From Pseudomonadota bacterium (lineage in GTDB: Bacteria; Pseudomonadota; Gammaproteobacteria; Burkholderiales; Burkholderiaceae_C), in NCBI GenBank assembly GCA_018241405.1, contig JAFEDY010000019.1, positions 1,709-65,708 of the forward strand: a stretch of DNA of 64,000 bases, in the 5' to 3' direction. The notes under the pieces are model-generated. The model was not told where the DNA came from. It searched no databases and saw nothing but the letters and a program-made list of their open reading frames with translations. A program made the position numbers and the translations under genes. Of this stretch, positions 53,798 to 62,657 are shown in pieces (within the stretch, counting starts at the first letter, position 1; every line of letters starts with the position of its first letter).

Positions 53798-54817
53798 GTG
53801 AAACACATTATAGGCGGCAAACCCGCCCAGGATCGGGCTACCGTTCAGGCCCCCGCGGCCAGCATCATCGAGGTCGATGCCGAGTCCTCGGGCCAGCGTC
53901 TCGACAATTTTTTGATTCGCCACCTGAAGGGCGTGCCCAAGACCCATGTCTACCGCATCATCCGCAGCGGCGAGGTGCGCCTGAACAAGGGCCGCACCAG
54001 CGCCGACGCGCGCGTGGCGGCGGGCGATCTGGTGCGCCTGCCGCCCGTGCGCGTGTCTGACAAGATCGCCGAGAAGGCCGAACGCCCCGCGCCCGCGCGT
54101 GAATTTCCCATCCTGCTGGAGGACGAGCAGCTGATTGCGCTCGACAAGCCCGCCGGCGTGGCCGTGCACGGTGGCAGCGGCGTGAGCTTTGGCGTCATCG
54201 AGCAACTGCGCCAGGCGCGCGTGCAGGCCAAGTTCCTGGAGCTGGTGCACCGGCTGGACCGCGAGACCTCGGGCATTCTGCTGGTGGCCAAGCGCCGCTC
54301 GGCGCTCAAGCACTTGCAGGACCAGTTCCGCGAGCGTGAGACCGGCAAGACCTATCTGGCCCTGGTGCAGGGTGCCTGGCCGGCGAACAAGAAGGTCATC
54401 GACCTGCCGCTGCACAAATACCTGCAGGAAGACGGCGAGCGCCGCGTGCGCGTGACCACGCAGGACGACCCGGATGGCATGCGTTCCATCACCCTGGTCA
54501 GGGTGCGCGAGCAGATCCCGGCGCAGACGCTCAAGGGGCTGCCCGCCATGAGCCTGCTGGAGGTGACCATCAAGACCGGGCGCACGCATCAGATCCGCGT
54601 GCACCTGGCGTCCCAGGGGCACCCGATAGCGGGCGACGACAAGTACGGCGACTTCGAGCTGAACAAGCGGCTGCAAAAACACGGATTGAGGCGCATGTTT
54701 CTTCACGCCTGGCGGCTGCAGTTCGACCACCCGGCCAGCGGCGAGCGCCTCACGCTGCGCGCCGAGCTGCCGCCCGAGCTGGCGGCCTTTCTCTACTCTG
54801 AACCCGCCCATGCCTGA
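53798..54817 (+). CDS. rluC: 23S rRNA pseudouridine synthase RluC
   Basis: 339-residue RluA-family enzyme, modifying U955, U2504 and U2580 of 23S rRNA in E. coli. An S4 RNA-binding domain (about 28-90; QRLDNFLIRHLKGVPKTHVYRIIRSGEVRLN) precedes the catalytic domain with Asp154 in VHRLDRETSGILLVAK and the closing KTGRTHQIRVH. The GTG start at 53798 is the only reasonable one before the S4 domain. Position divergent from rne matches E. coli and supports RluC. It overlaps the HAD gene by 8 bp. Confidence 0.95.
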   Translation: MKHIIGGKPAQDRATVQAPAASIIEVDAESSGQRLDNFLIRHLKGVPKTHVYRIIRSGEVRLNKGRTSADARVAAGDLVRLPPVRVSDKIAEKAERPAPAREFPILLEDEQLIALDKPAGVAVHGGSGVSFGVIEQLRQARVQAKFLELVHRLDRETSGILLVAKRRSALKHLQDQFRERETGKTYLALVQGAWPANKKVIDLPLHKYLQEDGERRVRVTTQDDPDGMRSITLVRVREQIPAQTLKGLPAMSLLEVTIKTGRTHQIRVHLASQGHPIAGDDKYGDFELNKRLQKHGLRRMFLHAWRLQFDHPASGERLTLRAELPPELAAFLYSEPAHA

Positions 54818-55478
54818 ATTCCGCCCGCGCCGCTTCGACCTGATCGCCTTCGACTGGGACGGCACACTGTTTGACTCCACCGCCATCATCGTGCGCAGCA
54901 TCCAGGATGCCGTGCGCGATGTGGGCGGCGCAGTGCCCAGTGACGAGGCCGCCGCCTGGGTCATAGGCATGGCCCTGCCCCAGGCCCTGGCCCATGCCGC
55001 GCCCGACGTTCCGCCCGAGAAATACGGCGAGCTCGCCAACCGCTACCGCTACCACTACTTCAAGCGCCAGGAGGATGTGAGCCTGTTCGACGGCGTGCTA
55101 CCCATGCTGCAGGCGCTGCGCGCGCGCGGCCACCTGCTGGCCGTGGCCACGGGCAAGAGCCGGCGCGGCCTGGATCAGGTGCTGCAGATGGTGCAGCTGC
55201 GCGGCATGTTCGACGGATCGCGCACGGCCGACGAGACGGCCGGCAAGCCCCACCCACTGATGCTGCAGGAGCTGATGGCCGAGTTTGACGTAGCCCCGGG
55301 ACGCCTCTTGATGATCGGCGACACCACGCACGACCTGGAAATGGCCCGCGCCGCCGGCTGCGCCAGCCTGGGCGTGGGCTATGGCGCGCACGATACGGCG
55401 GACTTTGCCGCGCTGGGGCCCCTGTGCGTGCTCCCGACCGTGGCCGAGCTGCACCGCTGGTTGCTGGAGCATGCGTGA
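54810..55478 (+). CDS. HAD-family phosphatase, phosphoglycolate phosphatase-like
   Basis: 222-residue HAD hydrolase. The nucleophile motif is FDWDGTLFDS (Asp15 and Asp17), motif II AVATGKSRRGL, motif III Lys in AGKPHPLM, and motif IV MIGDTTHDLEMARAAG; the cap is helical (about 20-90), as in Gph. The substrate is a small phosphate ester, not determinable. It overlaps rluC upstream and the Rieske gene downstream (TGATG), part of a compact operon conserved in Betaproteobacteria. Confidence 0.92.
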   Translation: MPEFRPRRFDLIAFDWDGTLFDSTAIIVRSIQDAVRDVGGAVPSDEAAAWVIGMALPQALAHAAPDVPPEKYGELANRYRYHYFKRQEDVSLFDGVLPMLQALRARGHLLAVATGKSRRGLDQVLQMVQLRGMFDGSRTADETAGKPHPLMLQELMAEFDVAPGRLLMIGDTTHDLEMARAAGCASLGVGYGAHDTADFAALGPLCVLPTVAELHRWLLEHA

Positions 55479-55855
55479 TGAGCGAGGCTATAGGCCAGCG
55501 CATAGCCCTGTGTGCCAGTGAGGCGCTCATCGATGGCGGCCTGGCCGTGGCCTTCGATGTTTGCCACCGTGGCCAGAACCTGCGCGCCTTCGCCATCCGC
55601 TTTGAAGGCCAGGTACACGCCTACCTGAACCGCTGCAGCCATGTGGCCATGGAGCTGGACTGCCAGGAGGGCCGCTTCTTCGACGACAGTGGCTGCCTGC
55701 TCATCTGCGCCAGCCATGGTGCGGTGTTTGCGCCCGACACCGGCGCCTGCCTCGGCGGCCCGGGGCGCGGGCCCCTGGTCAAAGTGGTCTTGACCGAAGA
55801 AGGTGGCTTGGTGTACTGGCATACTGCCCCCGATCTACACCCCGTAGCATTCTGA
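55478..55855 (+). CDS. Rieske [2Fe-2S] domain protein
   Basis: 125-residue single-domain Rieske protein. The cluster ligands are in NRCSHVAMELD (Cys-x-His) and LICASHGAVFAPDTG (Cys-x2-His). No signal peptide is visible, so it is probably a cytosolic ferredoxin-like electron carrier. Start ATG overlaps the HAD stop. Its place between a HAD phosphatase and an S49 peptidase is usual for this group; role unknown. Confidence 0.9.
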   Translation: MSEAIGQRIALCASEALIDGGLAVAFDVCHRGQNLRAFAIRFEGQVHAYLNRCSHVAMELDCQEGRFFDDSGCLLICASHGAVFAPDTGACLGGPGRGPLVKVVLTEEGGLVYWHTAPDLHPVAF

Positions 55856-55859
55856 AAAT

Positions 55860-56900
55860 ATGACCGAGCCGACCCGTACCGAACCCACCGGATTCGAGGG
55901 AGAACACCCGCAACCCACTGACCTGTGGGCGCGTGCAGCTACTGAAAAAGAAGCAAAAAAAGCCGTCTCCGCGGCGCCCGGTTGGGAACGCGAGGTGCTC
56001 GAAAAACTCGTGCTCGGCACCCTGGCCGAGCAGCGCGCGGCGCGGCGCTGGCGCAACTTCTGGCGTTTCGGCTGGCTGGCGCTGATTGCCCTGGTGGTCT
56101 GGGCGGTTGTGCAGCGCGACCTCACCAGCACCAGCAAGAGCGCTCCGCACACAGCGGTGGTGGACATCAAGGGCGAGATCGCCGCGGGCGCCGAGGCCAG
56201 CGCCGAGTTCGTCGTGGCCGCCATGAAGAGCGCCTTTGAGGATTCGGGCTCGCAGGCCGTGGTGCTGCTCATCAACTCACCCGGCGGCAGCCCGGTGCAG
56301 GCCGGCATGATCAACGACGAGATCGTGCGCCTTAAAGCCAAGTACAACAAGCCGCTGTACGTGGTGGTCGAGGAAACCTGCGCCTCCGCCGCCTACTACA
56401 TCGCCGCGGCGGCCGATGAAATCTTTGTGGACAAGGCCAGCATCGTGGGCAGCATCGGTGTGCTGATGGATGGCTTTGGCTTCACCGGCACCATGGAAAA
56501 GCTGGGCGTCGAGCGCCGCCTGCTGACCGCGGGCGAGAACAAGGGGTTCCTCGACCCCTTCAGCCCGCAGTCGGCCACGCAGCGCGGCTACGCGCAGGTC
56601 ATGCTCGACCAGATTCACCAGCAATTCATCGCCGCCGTCAAAAAGGGCCGGGGCGAGCGCCTCAAGGCCACGCCAGAGACCTTCAGCGGCCTGTTCTGGA
56701 CCGGCCAGCAGGCCATCGAGATGGGCCTGGCCGACCAGTACGGCAGCCTGGATTACGTGGCGCGCGAGATCGTCAAGGCCGAGGAAGTGATCGACTACAC
56801 GCGCCGCGACAACGTCGCCGAGCGCCTGGCGCGCAAGTTTGGCGCCACCTTCGGTGAGGTTGTGCTGCGCGGCATGCGCTCGGCGCCGGCGCTGCGCTGA
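55860..56900 (+). CDS. sppA: S49 family signal peptide peptidase, SppA-like
   Basis: 346-residue membrane-anchored serine protease: cytosolic N-terminus, one membrane helix (about 66-84), then the protease domain. The catalytic dyad is Ser176 in EETCASAAYYIA and Lys228 in AGENKGFLDPF; VLLINSPGGSP lies before them. This is the short (about 36 kDa) form that assembles as an octamer in B. subtilis and degrades leftover signal peptides. It ends the rluC operon; a dispersed repeat follows. Confidence 0.92.
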   Translation: MTEPTRTEPTGFEGEHPQPTDLWARAATEKEAKKAVSAAPGWEREVLEKLVLGTLAEQRAARRWRNFWRFGWLALIALVVWAVVQRDLTSTSKSAPHTAVVDIKGEIAAGAEASAEFVVAAMKSAFEDSGSQAVVLLINSPGGSPVQAGMINDEIVRLKAKYNKPLYVVVEETCASAAYYIAAAADEIFVDKASIVGSIGVLMDGFGFTGTMEKLGVERRLLTAGENKGFLDPFSPQSATQRGYAQVMLDQIHQQFIAAVKKGRGERLKATPETFSGLFWTGQQAIEMGLADQYGSLDYVAREIVKAEEVIDYTRRDNVAERLARKFGATFGEVVLRGMRSAPALR

Positions 56901-56913
56901 GGGTTGCCCCGGC

Positions 56914-56975
56914 CGTTTTGAAAACCATAGCTGCCAGCGTTTGATGGTAGTGGGCTGGGGCCGGTTTTCTCTATA
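56914..56975 (+). repeat. Dispersed Comamonadaceae-type repeat, copy 7
   Basis: Between sppA and the helicase gene: AAAACCATAGCTGCCAGCGT, then TTGATGGTAGTGGGCTGGGGCC and GGTTTT. The ends AAAACC/GGTTTT are inverted. It marks the left edge of the SNF2/SWIM pair. Confidence 0.75.
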
Positions 56976-57004
56976 AATTGTCTGCCTGCGGCATTTCCCG
57001 CGAT

Positions 57005-59692
57005 ATGAAGCTCCCAGCCGCCCCCTTGGCCCTTGCACTGTCGCCGGCGGGCCACCTCTCCTGCCGTCCCGACACCGAGTCCGCGCCCCTGCCCGAAGGC
57101 CTGCAGGGCGCCATTGCAGCCGCCTTCGCCCAAGGCGCGGGGCCGGGCCTGCTGCACCTGGGCGGGGTGTGCGCCGCCAGCGCCCTGCCGCCGGTCTGGG
57201 CCTGGTGGCGGGACGGGGCCGTGCGCTATTTCACGGCCCTGTGCACCACGCAGCCGGCCGATGAGGGCGCGGCAACGGCCGTACCCCCGCCGGATGCCGA
57301 GGCCCTGCAGGCCCAGCTGCTGAACGCCCCGCCCATGGCCGGGGCCGAGTACCTGAGCGGCGAGGTTTTGCTGGCCCTGTGGCAGGACATGGCCGCGGCG
57401 TTGCAGGCGGCCTGTGCCACGGCGGGGCTGGCGCTGGTGGAATATCTCAAGACCCATTACCCCGCCTGGAATCTGGTGGGCCGCGTGCATTTCAACCTGG
57501 CGGAAAACCGCAAGGATCCGGACGCGCCCTTCGCCTTTCTGGCCACCTACACCACGCGCCTGTCGGCCCATGGCAAGGCCCAGCATGTGCCGCTGTCGCA
57601 GGCGCTCAAGGAGTTTTCGGGCCAGCGCAAGAAAGCGCAGCTGTTGTCGCTGCTGATGCCGGTGCAGCGCGCCGCGGCCGACTGCGCCTGGATCGCCGAG
57701 ATGGTGGAAGCCGGCGAGATCTACCACCCGCTGCGCTGGGAGGTGGCCGACGCGCTGCGCTTTCTCGCCGACCTGCCGCGCATGGAGACCGCGGGCATCG
57801 TCGTGCGCATGCCCGCGCAGTGGCGCAGCGGCCGCCCGGCGCGGCCCCAGGTGCGCGTGGCGCTGGGCAGCCAGCTCGCCGGGGGCGTGGGGCTGGATGC
57901 GATGCTCGACTTTCAGATGGACGTGAGCCTGGATGGCGAACCGCTCAGCCCCGAGGAGATCCGCCAGTTGCTGGAGCAGGCCGGCGGCCTGCAGTGGATA
58001 CGCGGCCAATGGGTGCAGGTCGATGCGCGGCGCCTGTCGGGCCTGCTCGATCGCTTTCGCCAGATGCAGCAGGACGCCGAGCGTGGCATGCCGCTGGCCC
58101 AGGCCATGCGCCTGCTGTCGGGTGCCGCGCTAGGGGGCGACGTCCCCGACCCCGACTGGAGCAGCATCAGCGCCGGCCCCTGGCTGGCGGAGGCGCTGCG
58201 CGGCCTGCGCACGCCCGCGGCGCTGGCCGCCGTCGATCCGGGCCGGCTGCTGAAGGCCCAGCTGCGCCCCTACCAGCAGGAGGGCCTGCGCTGGCTGCAC
58301 TTTCTCACGCGCCTGGGGCTGGGCGCCTGCCTGGCCGACGACATGGGCCTGGGCAAGACCATCCAGGTGCTGGCCCTGCTGCTGGTCTTGAAGAAGGCCG
58401 CGCCCGGCGCCGGCCCCAGCCTGCTGGTGGCGCCGGCGTCGCTGCTGGCCAACTGGGCGCAGGAGGCCGAGCGCTTTGCCCCCAGCCTGCGCTGCCTGCT
58501 GGCCCACCCGTCGGCGCTGGCGCGTGCCGAGCTGCAGGCGCTCGATGCCGATGCGCTGGCCGGGTACGACCTCGTCATCACCACCTACGGCCAGCTCGCG
58601 CGCACCCCGGCCCTGGGCGCACAGCGCTGGCGCCTGGCCGTGCTGGACGAGGCCCAGGCCATCAAGAACCCCGCGGCCCAGCAGACCCGTGCGGTGAAGA
58701 AGCTGCAGGCCGGCACGCGCATCGCGCTCACGGGCACGCCGGTGGAAAACCGCCTGTCCGACCTGTGGTCGATCTTCGACTTCACCCACCCCGGCCTGCT
58801 GGGCAGCGAGCGGGTGTTTGCCAACTTTGCCAAACGGCTGGCCGAATCGGGCCAGTACGCGCCCCTGCGCCAGCTGGTGGGGCCCTACATCTTGCGGCGC
58901 CTCAAGAGCGACAAGCGCGTCATCGCAGATCTGCCCGACAAGACCGAAGTCGCCGCCTGGTGCAGCCTGAGCGCCGTGCAGGCCACGCATTACCAGCAGG
59001 CCGTCAAGGCGCTGGAGCAGGCCCTGGAACGATCCGAGGGCATGGAGCGCAAGGGGCTCGTGCTCTCATTCTTGATGCGCCTGAAGCAGATCTGCAATCA
59101 CCCCTCGCAATGGCTGGGCGACGGCGCCTGGCTGCCGGAGGCCAGCGGCAAGTTTGCGCGCCTGCGCGAGATCGCCGAGACCGTGGCCGCGCGGCAGGAG
59201 AAGATGCTGGTCTTCACCCAGTTCCAGGAGACGACGGCGCCGCTGGCGGCGATTCTGGGCGGCGTTTTTGGGCGCGAAGGCCTGGTGCTGCATGGCGGCA
59301 CGCCCGTGGCGCGGCGGCGCGAGCTGGTCAAGCGCTTTCAGGAGGACGAGCAAGTTCCGTTCTTCGTGCTGTCGATCAAGGCCGGCGGCTCGGGCCTGAA
59401 CCTGACGGCCGCCTCGCATGTGGTGCACTTCGACCGCTGGTGGAACCCGGCGGTGGAAAACCAGGCCACCGACCGCGCCTACCGCATAGGCCAGCACCGC
59501 AACGTGCTGGTGCACAAGTTCATCGTCCGCGGCACCGTCGAAGAACGCATCGACGCCCTGATCCGAACCAAGCAGCAGCTGGTGCAGGACGTGGTCGAGG
59601 GCGGCGGCGAAATCAACCTGACGGAGATGAGCGACGAGGCCTTGCTCAACCTGGTGAAACTTGACATACACGCGACAGGGAGTGACGCATGA
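57005..59692 (+). CDS. SNF2-family DEAD/DEAH-box helicase
   Basis: 895-residue Swi2/Snf2 ATPase of the bacterial HepA/YwqA type. The N-terminal 400 residues (SNF2_N-associated, unassigned) precede the motor: Walker A DDMGLGKTIQ with Lys451, DEAQ at 548-551, TGTPVENRLSDLWSIF, and the C-terminal lobe with IKAGGSGLNLTAASHVVHFD and DRAYRIGQ. It should translocate on double-stranded DNA. It is coupled (ATGA) to a SWIM zinc-finger gene, the same pairing as B. subtilis ywqA-ywqB. A role in remodelling DNA-protein complexes, or in defence, is open. The ATG at 57005 starts a typical MKLPAAPL; a GTC/ATG upstream gives no benefit. Confidence 0.9.
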   Translation: MKLPAAPLALALSPAGHLSCRPDTESAPLPEGLQGAIAAAFAQGAGPGLLHLGGVCAASALPPVWAWWRDGAVRYFTALCTTQPADEGAATAVPPPDAEALQAQLLNAPPMAGAEYLSGEVLLALWQDMAAALQAACATAGLALVEYLKTHYPAWNLVGRVHFNLAENRKDPDAPFAFLATYTTRLSAHGKAQHVPLSQALKEFSGQRKKAQLLSLLMPVQRAAADCAWIAEMVEAGEIYHPLRWEVADALRFLADLPRMETAGIVVRMPAQWRSGRPARPQVRVALGSQLAGGVGLDAMLDFQMDVSLDGEPLSPEEIRQLLEQAGGLQWIRGQWVQVDARRLSGLLDRFRQMQQDAERGMPLAQAMRLLSGAALGGDVPDPDWSSISAGPWLAEALRGLRTPAALAAVDPGRLLKAQLRPYQQEGLRWLHFLTRLGLGACLADDMGLGKTIQVLALLLVLKKAAPGAGPSLLVAPASLLANWAQEAERFAPSLRCLLAHPSALARAELQALDADALAGYDLVITTYGQLARTPALGAQRWRLAVLDEAQAIKNPAAQQTRAVKKLQAGTRIALTGTPVENRLSDLWSIFDFTHPGLLGSERVFANFAKRLAESGQYAPLRQLVGPYILRRLKSDKRVIADLPDKTEVAAWCSLSAVQATHYQQAVKALEQALERSEGMERKGLVLSFLMRLKQICNHPSQWLGDGAWLPEASGKFARLREIAETVAARQEKMLVFTQFQETTAPLAAILGGVFGREGLVLHGGTPVARRRELVKRFQEDEQVPFFVLSIKAGGSGLNLTAASHVVHFDRWWNPAVENQATDRAYRIGQHRNVLVHKFIVRGTVEERIDALIRTKQQLVQDVVEGGGEINLTEMSDEALLNLVKLDIHATGSDA

Positions 59693-60561
59693 GCTGGGGC
59701 TGGAAACCTTATGTGCCCGTGGCCAAGCGGCGCGCGCAGGCCGAGCGTGTCGTGCAAAAGGCCAGCAAGGCCGGACAGAGCCTGTCGCCCGTAAAGGTAG
59801 AGGGGCGCAGCATCGCCAACACCTTCTGGGGCAAGGCCTGGTGCGAGAACCTGGAGGCCTACAGCGACTTCGAAAACCGCCTGCCGCGCGGCAGAAGCTA
59901 TCTGCGCAATGGCTCGGTCATCGACCTGCAGATCGCGCCGGGCAAGGTCATCGCCAAGGTCATGGGCTCCAGCCTCTACCAGATCGAGATCGGTATCAAA
60001 CCCCTGCCGCCCGCGCAGTGGCAGACGCTGGTGGCTCACTGTACGGGCTCCATCGCCACGCTGGTGGAGCTGCTGCAGGGCAAGCTGTCGCAGGCGGTGA
60101 TGACCAGGCTGTGCGACCGCAAGCAGGGCATGTTCCCCACACCGGGCGAGATCGACCTGGGCTGCTCCTGCCCCGACTGGGCGCAGATGTGCAAGCATGT
60201 CGCCGCCGTGCTTTACGGCGTGGGCGCGCGCCTGGACGAGAAGCCGGAGCTGCTGTTCGTGCTGCGCCAGGTGGATGCGCACGACCTGCTCACGGCCCAG
60301 GCGGGCGTGCTGTCCACCCCGAAAAAAATGCCGGCCAAGGCCCGGGTGCTGGAGGATGCGGCCCTCGCGGACGTGTTCGGTATCGATCTGGTCGTGGCTG
60401 TGGAGGCCGTCGAGCCTGCCAAGCGTGAAAAAAGGGCGGCGGCGAAAAAGACGGCCGTGTCCGCCGTGAAGAAGGCACCAACGAAGAAGGCCGCGGCGAA
60501 AAAGGCGCCGGCCAAGAAGGCCGCCGCAAAAAAGACGGTCCCCAGGAAGACCGCGGCCTGA
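59689..60561 (+). CDS. SWIM zinc-finger protein with histone H1-like tail
   Basis: 290-residue partner of the SNF2 helicase. The SWIM motif CxCx6CxH is complete: Cys159, Cys161, Cys168 and His170 in CSCPDWAQMCKHVAAV. The N-terminal half has NTFWGKAWCENLEAYSDFENRLPRGRSYLRNG, usual for this family. The last about 50 residues are almost only Lys, Ala, Pro and Thr (repeats of KKAAAKKAP type), like histone H1 or Bordetella BpH1 tails, and should bind DNA non-specifically. Start overlaps the helicase stop. It converges on the methyltransferase gene. Confidence 0.88.
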   Translation: MSWGWKPYVPVAKRRAQAERVVQKASKAGQSLSPVKVEGRSIANTFWGKAWCENLEAYSDFENRLPRGRSYLRNGSVIDLQIAPGKVIAKVMGSSLYQIEIGIKPLPPAQWQTLVAHCTGSIATLVELLQGKLSQAVMTRLCDRKQGMFPTPGEIDLGCSCPDWAQMCKHVAAVLYGVGARLDEKPELLFVLRQVDAHDLLTAQAGVLSTPKKMPAKARVLEDAALADVFGIDLVVAVEAVEPAKREKRAAAKKTAVSAVKKAPTKKAAAKKAPAKKAAAKKTVPRKTAA

Positions 60562-60565
60562 AGCG

Positions 60566-61348
60566 CTATGCCCCGAGGGCAAACACCACGGGCGTGTGCT
60601 TGTCGGCGGGTAGTTGCAGCTGCTGCCACGCGCGCACGCTGTGGCTTTGCACCTGGCCCTGGGCCATGGTCAGGCCCGCGGCTACTGCCAGGCGGGTGCC
60701 GGGCTGCAGGGTTTGCAGCAGGGCCTGCCATAGCGCGGCGTTGCGGTAGGGCGTTTCGATGAACAGCTGTGTCTGGCCGGTCTTGAGCGCCAGCGTTTCC
60801 AGCGCTCGGATGCGCTGGGTGCGTTCGCCCGCGTCCTGCGGCAGGTAGCCGACGAAGGCGAAGTTCTGGCCATTGAGGCCGCTGGCCGCCAGCGCCAGCA
60901 AGAGCGACACCGGGCCCACCAGCGGCACCACGCGCGCGCCCAGGTCGTGCGCGGCGCGCACCACCGAGCTGCCGGGGTCGGCCACGGCGGGCATGCCGGC
61001 CTCGCTGACCAGGCCCATGTCCTGCCCGGCCTGCAGCGGGGCGAGCAGGGCTCTGGCGTCAAAACTGGCATGGCCCTTGCCGCCGTGGTCGCCCTTCTTG
61101 TGCACCTCGCGCGGCAGTTCGGTGATCTGCTGCTGCTGCAGGGGAGTCGCCAGCGGGTGCAGGGCGTCTACGCGTTTCAGATAAGCGCGGCAGCTCTTGG
61201 CGTTTTCGCAGATCCAGTGCGTCAGTTGGGCGGCCTGGCGCAGCGTGCCATCGGGCAGCACCTCGGCCAGGGCGGTTTCGCCGTTGCAGCCAAAGTCCAG
61301 CGGCGCGGGCACCAGGTACAGCGTGCCCTTGGCGGCGGCTTGGTTCAT
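60566..61348 (-). CDS. RsmI-like SAM-dependent methyltransferase (tetrapyrrole methylase fold)
   Basis: 260-residue protein of the tetrapyrrole/RsmI methylase family. RsmI-like landmarks are GTLYLVPAPLDFG, the SAM-site GLVSEAGMPAVADPGSSVVRAAHD, VVPLVGPVSLLLALAASGLNG and the C-terminal IETPYRNAALW. It is shorter and diverged from true RsmI (16S rRNA C1402 2'-O-methylase), so it is likely the paralogue usually found beside maf in Betaproteobacteria. Start overlaps the maf stop by 4 bp, so the two are cotranscribed. Confidence 0.85.
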   Translation of the reverse strand: MNQAAAKGTLYLVPAPLDFGCNGETALAEVLPDGTLRQAAQLTHWICENAKSCRAYLKRVDALHPLATPLQQQQITELPREVHKKGDHGGKGHASFDARALLAPLQAGQDMGLVSEAGMPAVADPGSSVVRAAHDLGARVVPLVGPVSLLLALAASGLNGQNFAFVGYLPQDAGERTQRIRALETLALKTGQTQLFIETPYRNAALWQALLQTLQPGTRLAVAAGLTMAQGQVQSHSVRAWQQLQLPADKHTPVVFALGA

Positions 61349-61944
61349 GGCAGCACCAGGCCCGCGGCGCGCAGCATGCGGCAGGTGCGGATCAGCGGCA
61401 GTCCGACCAGGGCCGTGGGGTCGTCGCTGTCGATGGCGTCCAGCAGGGCGATGCCCAGGCCCTCGCTCTTGGCGCTGCCGGCGCAGTCGTAGGGCTGCTC
61501 GGCGCGCAGATAGCGTTCGATCTCGGCGTCAGAGAGCTCGCGAAAGCGCACGCGCACCGGAGCCAGATCCACCTGCTCAAAGCCCGTGGCCTGGCAGACC
61601 ACGGCCACGGCGGTCTGGAAGATGACGGACTGGCCGCTCATACGGCGCAGCTGCGCCGTGGCGCGCACGTGGTTGCCGGGTTTGCCCAGCGACTCTCCGC
61701 CCAGGTCGGCGACCTGATCCGAGCCGATGACGACGGCATCAGGGTGCTGCGCGGCCACCGCGCGGGCCTTGGCCAGGGCCAGGCGCTGCGCCAGGGCGCG
61801 GGGTGCCTCGCCCGCCAGCGGGGACTCATCGACCGCCGGGGCGGCCACATCAAAGGGCAGGCCCAGGCGGGCCAGGAGTTCGCGCCGGTAGCGCGAGGTC
61901 GATCCCAATACCAGGGAGCGGGGCAGGGGGGAGGGTTCCGGCAT
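61345..61944 (-). CDS. maf: Maf-family nucleotide pyrophosphatase (YceF type)
   Basis: 199-residue Maf/YceF protein, a house-cleaning nucleoside triphosphate pyrophosphatase (m7GTP for the YceF group). Family segments: LVLGSTSRYRRELLARLGLPF, VDE, VIGSDQV and ALVGLPL near the end. The place beside yceD-rpmF-plsX is the same as yceF in E. coli. It is divergent from yceD, 26 nt away, so promoter elements for yceD must lie inside maf. Confidence 0.93.
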   Translation of the reverse strand: MPEPSPLPRSLVLGSTSRYRRELLARLGLPFDVAAPAVDESPLAGEAPRALAQRLALAKARAVAAQHPDAVVIGSDQVADLGGESLGKPGNHVRATAQLRRMSGQSVIFQTAVAVVCQATGFEQVDLAPVRVRFRELSDAEIERYLRAEQPYDCAGSAKSEGLGIALLDAIDSDDPTALVGLPLIRTCRMLRAAGLVLP

Positions 61945-61970
61945 GCCCTGATTCTCTTACACTGCCCGCC

Positions 61971-62522
61971 ATGACCAAGGAACATTCCCCCGACCGGCTG
62001 GACGTCAAGGCCTTTGCCCAGGCCGGCGCTCACCTGTCCGGTCATGACACGCTTCTCAAATACCAGCGCTTGGCCGAGGAGGCCAAGGGTCTGCACCCCG
62101 ACCTTCGCGTGGACTGGATGGCCGATGGCGAGTTGCGCAGCTCCCATGGCATGGACGGCCAGGTCTGGCTGCGCCTGAAGGCCAGCGCAACCCTGCCCAT
62201 GACCTGTCAGCGCTGCCTGCATCCGGTGGACGTGCCGCTAGAGGTGGAGCGCGAGTTTCGCTTCGTGGCCGACGAGGCCACTGCCGAAGCGCTTGACAAC
62301 GACAGCGAGGAAGACCTGCTGGCGCTCAGCCGCGAGTTCAATCTGCGTGAGCTCATCGAGGATGAATTGCTGATGGCGCTGCCCGTGGTGCCGCGCCATG
62401 ACGAATGCCCCGACGAGGTCAGGCTCGCGTCAAGCGATGAGGATTTCGAAGAGGCCAGCGCGCACAAACCCAACCCGTTTGCGGCCCTGGCGGGATTGCG
62501 CAAGGACAAGCCCACCCCGTAG
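61971..62522 (+). CDS. yceD: YceD family protein (DUF177)
   Basis: 183-residue cytosolic protein of the DUF177/YceD family, linked to 23S rRNA accumulation. It carries the zinc-like pair in TCQRCLHPVDVPLEVEREF and the typical LRELIEDELLMALPVVPRHDECP with a third cysteine. It opens the conserved yceD-rpmF-plsX run. The frame extends upstream into maf on the other strand, but MTKEHSPDR begins the family N-terminus. Confidence 0.93.
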   Translation: MTKEHSPDRLDVKAFAQAGAHLSGHDTLLKYQRLAEEAKGLHPDLRVDWMADGELRSSHGMDGQVWLRLKASATLPMTCQRCLHPVDVPLEVEREFRFVADEATAEALDNDSEEDLLALSREFNLRELIEDELLMALPVVPRHDECPDEVRLASSDEDFEEASAHKPNPFAALAGLRKDKPTP

Positions 62523-62566
62523 CCCTCTCCCTGTTAGCTTACTTCGGGGCGCAAGCGCATTTGTCA

Positions 62567-62572
62567 TATAAT
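62567..62572 (+). promoter_or_regulatory. Candidate -10 box of an rpmF-plsX promoter
   Basis: Perfect TATAAT in the 135-nt gap between yceD and rpmF. No good -35 is seen at 17 bp, so it may depend on an activator or on an upstream extended element. An inner promoter here is common for ribosomal protein L32. Confidence 0.5.
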
Positions 62573-62657
62573 GGCAGGCTTCGCGCGAAACCCCCTCGTG
62601 TCTTTAATGGGCTGATCGCGTTTTTTACCAACCCCTTCAAGACCCTAGGAGCCGATC

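Noticed and set aside
54810-55478. HAD gene as gph of the Calvin or glycolate pathway
   Set aside because: No carbon-fixation neighbours; operon context with rluC and Rieske points to a generic HAD phosphatase.
57379-59664. 761-codon frame inside the SNF2 helicase gene, other plus frame
   Set aside because: Overlaps the helicase throughout and encodes Arg/Gly/Ala-rich sequence without motifs.
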